From Oxalobacteraceae bacterium (GTDB lineage: Bacteria > Pseudomonadota > Gammaproteobacteria > Burkholderiales > Burkholderiaceae_D), in assembly GCA_947487325.1 (NCBI GenBank), contig CANKWG010000018.1, forward strand, positions 1-18,684: DNA of 18,684 nucleotides, in the 5' to 3' direction. The notes beneath the pieces were generated by a model. That model was not told the DNA's origin. It saw only the letters and a list, made by a program, of their open reading frames with translations, and made no database searches. Below are positions 14,864-18,684 of this stretch, piece by piece; the first letter of the stretch is position 1, and every line of letters starts with the position of its first letter. The position numbers and the translations under genes were made by a program.

Positions 14864-15352
14864 CTATTTGAGTTTTTTCAGTACTGCAAAGGGCGATTCC
14901 GCCTTTTCCGCGCCAGATGTGGGCACATCGCCCGGACATTTCGGATGTCGCGGCGACAAAGGCAAGGCCAGTAATGCCTCATCCTCGACCAGCACCATCA
15001 GATCCTGAGATGTCGATCCGACAATAACATCCAGACTATCATCATCAAGACGCACTTCAATATCGTCAGCGTCCGCCTCATCTTTTGCCAGCAACAGCGT
15101 CGATGTGGATACCATCTGGTGCGCCATGGGAGACAAACAACGCTGACATACCAACTGAATCTGTCCACTGACGTTCAGCAGTAGTTGCGGAACACCCGCG
15201 GCGTGCCTACCTCCGGCAATCACCCAGTCCAGCGTGCCGGCCGAACTGGCCAGCTCGGCCGAGAGCCTTGTAAATTCAGCAACCGGCACTTGTCCGGATG
15301 ACTGCTGCTGCTGTTTGCAGAACTCGAAGCTGTCGACGATCTTGGCGCTCAT
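14864..15352 (-). CDS. yceD: DUF177 / YceD family protein
   Basis: A 162-residue protein of the DUF177 (YceD) family, linked in various organisms to 23S rRNA accumulation and large-subunit assembly. The conserved CQRC pair is Cys69/Cys72, followed by an acidic stretch (about 96-112) and the family's EDEALLALPLSPRHPKC segment. The tail SPFAVLKKLK is also typical. The frame extends upstream to a TTG at 15424, but that extension covers a promoter-like sequence and no family N-terminus. The ATG at 15352 starts MSAKIVDSFEF, as the family does. No clear Shine-Dalgarno is visible. It is divergent from maf. Confidence 0.9.
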   Translation of the reverse strand: MSAKIVDSFEFCKQQQQSSGQVPVAEFTRLSAELASSAGTLDWVIAGGRHAAGVPQLLLNVSGQIQLVCQRCLSPMAHQMVSTSTLLLAKDEADADDIEVRLDDDSLDVIVGSTSQDLMVLVEDEALLALPLSPRHPKCPGDVPTSGAEKAESPFAVLKKLK

Positions 15353-15380
15353 TGCGGCAGGGTGCTTCGGAAAACCAGCT

Positions 15381-15389
15381 ATGATAGCA
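15381..15389 (-). promoter_or_regulatory. Extended -10 promoter candidate for DUF177-rpmF-plsX
   Basis: The minus strand reads TGCTATCAT, TGN plus TATCAT, about 30 bases before the ATG at 15352. The -35 region is weak. It lies in the 103-bp divergent gap between DUF177 and maf, where a promoter for DUF177 is expected. No convincing plus-strand promoter for maf was recognised. Confidence 0.5.
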
Positions 15390-15455
15390 GGGTTTATTCC
15401 AGATTCCCATAGTGGGCTGGCCAATTTATTACCCTCTCCCGCCCATTTGTCCGCA

Positions 15456-16064
15456 ATGCCACCCCAGCACCCTCCTCGACTGATTCTGGCCTCGGGCTCC
15501 GCCTACCGGCGAGAGCTGTTGGCACGCTTGAGGCTACCTTTTGAAGTGTTGCCACCCGATCTGGACGAGACGCCCATCGCCGGCGAGACGCCACCTGATA
15601 CTGCGCTGCGGCTCTCCCAAGCCAAAGCCGAAGCGGTAGCCAATCAGATCGGTCCGGCGCTAGTGATCGGTTCAGATCAAGTCGCGACCCTCGATGGCGA
15701 ACATATCGGCAAACCAGGAAACCACGAGCGCGCTCTTGAGCAACTCAAAAAAATGCGTGGGCGAGGTGTGATTTTTCATACGGCACTCTGTTTGCTCGAC
15801 AGCCGACCGGACGCAGAGCACGGCTTGCAACTGGCGAATATTCAGACCATCGTTCGCCTGCATAACTTGCCCGATAACGAGCTCGATGCCTACCTGAGAA
15901 TCGAGCAGCCTTATGACTGTGCTGGCAGCGCAAAAAACGAAGGCCTCGGCATTGCACTTATAGAGCGTATCGATAGCAACGATCCAACGGCACTAACAGG
16001 ATTGCCACTGATTGCACTGACGAACATGCTGCGACGGGCTGGCGTCGTTTTTTTTGGCGGCTGA
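15456..16064 (+). CDS. yceF: Maf-family nucleotide pyrophosphatase, YceF type
   Basis: House-cleaning nucleotide pyrophosphatase; the YceF subgroup acts on modified nucleotides such as 7-methyl-GTP. From the ATG at 15456 it has 202 residues, normal for Maf. Motifs are LASGSAYRREL (11-21), the catalytic GSDQV with Asp74, GEHIGKPG, and the YDCAGSAKNEGLGI stretch (near 150-165) that marks YceF rather than dTTP/UTP Maf. The frame is open upstream to 15234, but that part overlaps DUF177 and does not resemble Maf. No Shine-Dalgarno is obvious. In E. coli yceF also sits beside yceD-rpmF-plsX. The next gene starts 4 bp downstream. Confidence 0.93.
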   Translation: MPPQHPPRLILASGSAYRRELLARLRLPFEVLPPDLDETPIAGETPPDTALRLSQAKAEAVANQIGPALVIGSDQVATLDGEHIGKPGNHERALEQLKKMRGRGVIFHTALCLLDSRPDAEHGLQLANIQTIVRLHNLPDNELDAYLRIEQPYDCAGSAKNEGLGIALIERIDSNDPTALTGLPLIALTNMLRRAGVVFFGG

Positions 16065-16068
16065 ATCA

Positions 16069-16806
16069 ATGAAAGGTACTCTTTTTCTGATCCCTAATGG
16101 CTTGGGCAGCGCAGGCGCTCTGGATCAGGTGCTGACGGCAGATGTGCGAGCCATTACGGCCGATCTGGATTACTTCATCGCAGAAAACGCAAAAACAGCG
16201 CGTGCCTTTCTAAATCAGGTCGCACTGACGCACCCGCTGCGCTTGCGTCTGCAGGATATCGAGATAAGCGAGTTGAATGTAAAAACACCCGCATCGGCAC
16301 TGCCTGATCTTCTGGCGCCATTGATAGCGGGACGCAACGGTGGACTGGTGTCAGAGGCTGGCGTGCCGGCCGTCGCCGACCCCGGCGCAGATCTGGTTCG
16401 GATTGCCCATGAGCGTGGCATCCGCATACGTCCGTTGGTAGGGCCCTCATCCATTCTGCTGGCCTTGATGAGCAGTGGACTGAGCGGACAGAATTTTGCA
16501 TTCAATGGCTACCTGCCCACAGATGCTACCGAGCGTGCCACCCGTATTCGCCAGCTGGAGCAGCGCTCCAAACAGGAACAGCAAACACAGATTTTTATCG
16601 AAACGCCCTACCGCAACGAAGCTTTGCTGCAGGCACTCAGTACTCATTGTCAGCCGGGCACGCAGATCTGCATTGCGACGCATCTCACGCTGGAGGACGA
16701 GTTCATACAACGCATGTCGGCACAATCATGGAAGCGTGGGCTTGCGGAAAACCGTATGCCGGATTTCCGCAAAAAACCTACTGTATTCCTGATACTCGCT
16801 TCCTGA
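16069..16806 (+). CDS. RsmI-like SAM-dependent methyltransferase (tetrapyrrole methylase fold)
   Basis: A 245-residue SAM-dependent methyltransferase related to RsmI, the 16S rRNA C1402 2'-O-methyltransferase, but shorter and divergent. Recognisable family parts are the N-terminal LFLIPNGLG (5-13), SEAGVPAVADPG (95-106), the VGPSS loop (124-128) and SGLSGQNFAFNGYLP, plus IETPYRN. True RsmI has a PIGNL-type motif where this protein has PNGLG, and it lacks the usual C-terminal portion. A separate rsmI probably exists elsewhere, so the substrate here is unknown. The ATG at 16069 follows the maf stop by 4 bp; an in-frame TTG at 16054 is less likely. It converges on the S49 peptidase gene, stops 22 bp apart. 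Confidence 0.85.
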   Translation: MKGTLFLIPNGLGSAGALDQVLTADVRAITADLDYFIAENAKTARAFLNQVALTHPLRLRLQDIEISELNVKTPASALPDLLAPLIAGRNGGLVSEAGVPAVADPGADLVRIAHERGIRIRPLVGPSSILLALMSSGLSGQNFAFNGYLPTDATERATRIRQLEQRSKQEQQTQIFIETPYRNEALLQALSTHCQPGTQICIATHLTLEDEFIQRMSAQSWKRGLAENRMPDFRKKPTVFLILAS

Positions 16807-16828
16807 AACCGCTAGCGTCTGCAGCGCT

Positions 16829-17812
16829 TCAGCGTACCTTAAGGGCTTCGACTGCCAGCACTTTCGCTGCAGACTCACCCACCGCAGCGCCGAATTTTTT
16901 CAAGACCCGGTCGGACAGACCTTCACGAACGGTGTAGTCAATAATGTCTTCTGCCTTGAGTACATCACGAGCGACACTGTTGACAGAACCCAGACCATCA
17001 GCGAGTCCAATCGTAATCGCATGACTGCCCGTCCAGAACAACCCAGAGAAAATCTCGGGTGACTCTTTGAGTCGCTCGCCTCGACCCGTGCGCACTGCAC
17101 GAATGAACTGCTGGTGAATTTCCTTCAGCATCATCTGCGTAAATTCTTTATGTTTGGGATTTTCGGCAGAAAACGGATCGAGCAGTGCCTTGTTTTCACC
17201 GGCTGTCATCAGCCTGCGCTCAATACCTAGCTTGTCCATCAATCCTTTGAAGCCGAAACTACTCATCAGCACACCGATCGATCCCACAATACTCGCCTCG
17301 CTGACATAAATCTTGTCAGCGGCGGCTGCAATGTAATAGCAACCTGAAGCACACATATCCTCAACAACAACATACAGCGGCTTTTTAGGATGCATTGCTT
17401 TCAGGCGCGTGATCTCGTCGTTGACAATTGCGGATTGCACCGGGCTTCCGCCGGGACTGTTCATGCGCAGAATCACACCGACCGATCCGGGATCATTGAA
17501 GGCCTCGTTGAGCGCGGGCAGTATCGAATTGACGGATGCATTGGCACTGCTAGCATCAATCTCGCCATCAATTTCGACGAGCGCAGTATGTCGCGCGCTG
17601 TCCTGCTTTGAGGCCCCTTTGAAATCAAACGCAGCCCATACAGCGAACAGCGCAACGCCGACACCCACAAAACGGAAAATATTCCGCCAGCGCCGACTGA
17701 TACGTTGCTCTTTCAGAATTTCCTGCGCGAGCTTCTCGAGCGCGACGTATTGGGGTGGCACTGGAGGCTGGGATGCGGGGTCAGTACCGCTGTCAGTGGT
17801 TGGGTCGTTCAT
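16829..17812 (-). CDS. sppA: S49 family membrane peptidase (SppA-like)
   Basis: Membrane-anchored serine protease of the signal-peptide-peptidase A (S49) family, thought to degrade cleaved signal peptides. The 327 residues have a cytoplasmic N-terminus, one transmembrane helix (about 45-62) and a single S49 domain. The Ser-Lys dyad is Ser156 in EDMCASGCYY and Lys208 in TAGENKALLDPFS. RMNSPGGSP (116-124) and SIVGSIGVLM are also conserved. This is the short single-domain form, not the duplicated ~600-residue E. coli SppA. Cys154 and Cys158 flank the catalytic serine. No Shine-Dalgarno is clear, and an AT-rich 77-bp gap separates it from the Rieske gene, with no convincing promoter. Confidence 0.92.
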   Translation of the reverse strand: MNDPTTDSGTDPASQPPVPPQYVALEKLAQEILKEQRISRRWRNIFRFVGVGVALFAVWAAFDFKGASKQDSARHTALVEIDGEIDASSANASVNSILPALNEAFNDPGSVGVILRMNSPGGSPVQSAIVNDEITRLKAMHPKKPLYVVVEDMCASGCYYIAAAADKIYVSEASIVGSIGVLMSSFGFKGLMDKLGIERRLMTAGENKALLDPFSAENPKHKEFTQMMLKEIHQQFIRAVRTGRGERLKESPEIFSGLFWTGSHAITIGLADGLGSVNSVARDVLKAEDIIDYTVREGLSDRVLKKFGAAVGESAAKVLAVEALKVR

Positions 17813-17889
17813 TGCGCGTTTTTATCGTTGAGTAGTTTAATGAAATGAAATGTGCAAAAAGTCTCTATTGTTTGCTCAAGGGACTCGTT

Positions 17890-18258
17890 TCAGGCGCGGG
17901 TTGCACTGATGCTCTCATCCGGCAACCAGAAAATCTGATTATCTCGTTCGATCACCTGCAGCGGCTGAAGCTTCCCCCCGCGGCACGGTCCACCAGCACA
18001 ATGGCCCGTATCCGGTTCATACAGCGCTCCATGGGTTGCACACATCAGGTACAAACCGCTGGACTCAAAGAACTCGCCCTCTGTCCAATCAAGCTCCATC
18101 GGCACATGCGCGCAACGATTCAGATAAGCATAAGGCTGCTGACCATAACGCACCACAAATGCAATCGCATCTTCACCATAAGCAGTCACCGGAAAGCGTA
18201 TACCTTTGCCACCGTCCGAAAGTGCATCAGCTGCGCAGATGAAGATTTCCGTGCTCAC
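17890..18258 (-). CDS. Rieske [2Fe-2S] ferredoxin-like protein
   Basis: A 122-residue small soluble Rieske protein. The [2Fe-2S] ligands are Cys49 and His51 (RCAHVPMELDW) and Cys73 and His76 (CATHGALYEPDTG). Strands on either side fit a complete Rieske domain with nothing fused. The start is a GTG at 18258 overlapping the upstream phosphatase stop (GTGA), with GGAG (18264-18267) five bases before it. An upstream in-frame GTG at 18276 is less likely. The substrate or electron partner cannot be told from sequence. The order HAD phosphatase, Rieske, S49 peptidase is common in Burkholderiales. Confidence 0.92.
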   Translation of the reverse strand: MSTEIFICAADALSDGGKGIRFPVTAYGEDAIAFVVRYGQQPYAYLNRCAHVPMELDWTEGEFFESSGLYLMCATHGALYEPDTGHCAGGPCRGGKLQPLQVIERDNQIFWLPDESISATRA

Positions 18259-18684
18259 GCATGCTCCGTCAACCACTGATGAAGCGTTGTCACCGAATCT
18301 GCGCCGAACAGCGGACTAAGCGCCTCAAGCTCGTGCGCAGGATGTGCGCCGTAGTGAACGCCGATAGCCGCCGCACCCGCATTGGTGGCCATTTGCAGAT
18401 CATGCGTGGTATCGCCGATCATCACAGTACGTTTCATATCTTGCCCAAGCTCGCGCGTAATTTCCTGGAGCATGGCGGGATGCGGCTTGGAGAAAGTCTC
18501 ATCGGCACAGCGGGTCGAATCAAACAGCGACATCAGCCCCGATGTATTAAGCGCACGATTTAATCCCACCCGGCTTTTACCCGTAGCCACGGCCAGAAAA
18601 TATCCCTGCGCTGCTAAATCCTGCAGCATTTCGCGCGCGCCATCAAAGAGGGTCAGGCTTTTGTCCTGGGAAAGATAATGGTAG
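18255..18684 (-). CDS. HAD-family phosphatase (Gph-like), 5' end cut by window edge
   Basis: C-terminal 142 residues of a haloacid-dehalogenase-type phosphatase, similar to phosphoglycolate phosphatase (Gph). The frame runs open to the right edge, so the catalytic DxDxT motif lies outside the window. Visible parts are the end of the cap (TLFDGAREMLQDL), motif II in AVATGKSRVG, the motif III lysine in TFSKPHPAM, and motif IV MIGDTTHDLQMA with its two metal-binding aspartates. The ending TLHQWLTEHA is unremarkable. The stop overlaps the Rieske start by 4 bp, implying coupling. The substrate is not determinable. Confidence 0.88.
   Translation of the reverse strand, partial: YHYLSQDKSLTLFDGAREMLQDLAAQGYFLAVATGKSRVGLNRALNTSGLMSLFDSTRCADETFSKPHPAMLQEITRELGQDMKRTVMIGDTTHDLQMATNAGAAAIGVHYGAHPAHELEALSPLFGADSVTTLHQWLTEHA

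Noticed and set aside
15353..15424. Upstream extension of DUF177 to a TTG at 15424
   Set aside because: The extension overlaps a promoter-like TGCTATCAT and the DUF177/maf intergenic region; the ATG at 15352 gives the family-like N-terminus.
15234..15455. Upstream extension of maf from 15234
   Set aside because: It overlaps DUF177 on the other strand and is unlike Maf; LASGS follows the ATG at 15456 at the usual distance.
16807..16828. Possible shared terminator between the convergent methyltransferase and S49 peptidase genes
   Set aside because: Several AGCG/CGCT pieces occur but no clean stem followed by a T-run on either strand.
17813..17889. Promoter for the S49 peptidase in the AT-rich gap
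   Set aside because: TTGCAC and TACTCA at 17-bp spacing match the consensus too poorly to call.

Overview
The window looks like ordinary chromosome from a betaproteobacterium, most likely Burkholderiales. The gene order and protein sequences fit that group: rpoE-rseA-rseB-mucD running into a glutaredoxin-like gene and lepA-lepB-DUF4845-rnc, behind DUF177-rpmF-plsX-fabHDG-acpP-fabF. A family guess of Oxalobacteraceae-like rests on general resemblance only; no database was searched. No tRNA, rRNA, CRISPR array, insertion sequence, prophage or recent-transfer signature was seen. Every gene is a recognisable family member except one small membrane protein.

Layout. Almost everything is on the minus strand, so transcription runs from high to low coordinates. 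From the right edge: a 5'-truncated HAD phosphatase (gph-like) overlaps a Rieske ferredoxin-like gene by 4 bp, followed by an S49 (SppA-like) membrane peptidase. Two plus-strand genes form a counter-oriented island: a YceF-type Maf pyrophosphatase and a short RsmI-like SAM methyltransferase. Divergent from maf is the lipid/ribosome cluster: DUF177 (YceD), rpmF (L32), plsX, fabH, fabD, fabG, acpP and fabF. This makes malonyl-ACP, starts and elongates fatty acids, and hands acyl groups to phospholipid synthesis through PlsX.

Then comes a small membrane protein resembling YgfX, followed by the envelope-stress module: rpoE (sigma-E), rseA (anti-sigma), rseB/mucB and mucD (DegP-like protease). No rseC/mucC lies between rseB and mucD. 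The last block is a glutaredoxin-like gene, lepA (EF4), lepB (signal peptidase I), a DUF4845 membrane protein and rnc (RNase III, cut by the left edge). Overall the window joins fatty-acid and phospholipid supply, the sigma-E response, and protein export and quality control.

Regulatory signals. Two intrinsic-terminator hairpins lie immediately before the start codons of the glutaredoxin-like gene and lepA. For lepA, a plausible -10 box sits upstream of the hairpin, an attenuator-like arrangement. Extended -10 promoters are proposed for DUF177, rpmF and acpP. Both rpoE and fabF appear to start with TTG behind good Shine-Dalgarno sequences. I found no convincing undescribed system; the best leads are the lepA leader, the inverted repeat around the acpP -10, and the hairpin abutting the plsX start. 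No intergenic stretch exceeds 300 bp; the longest is about 200 bp, upstream of rpoE.
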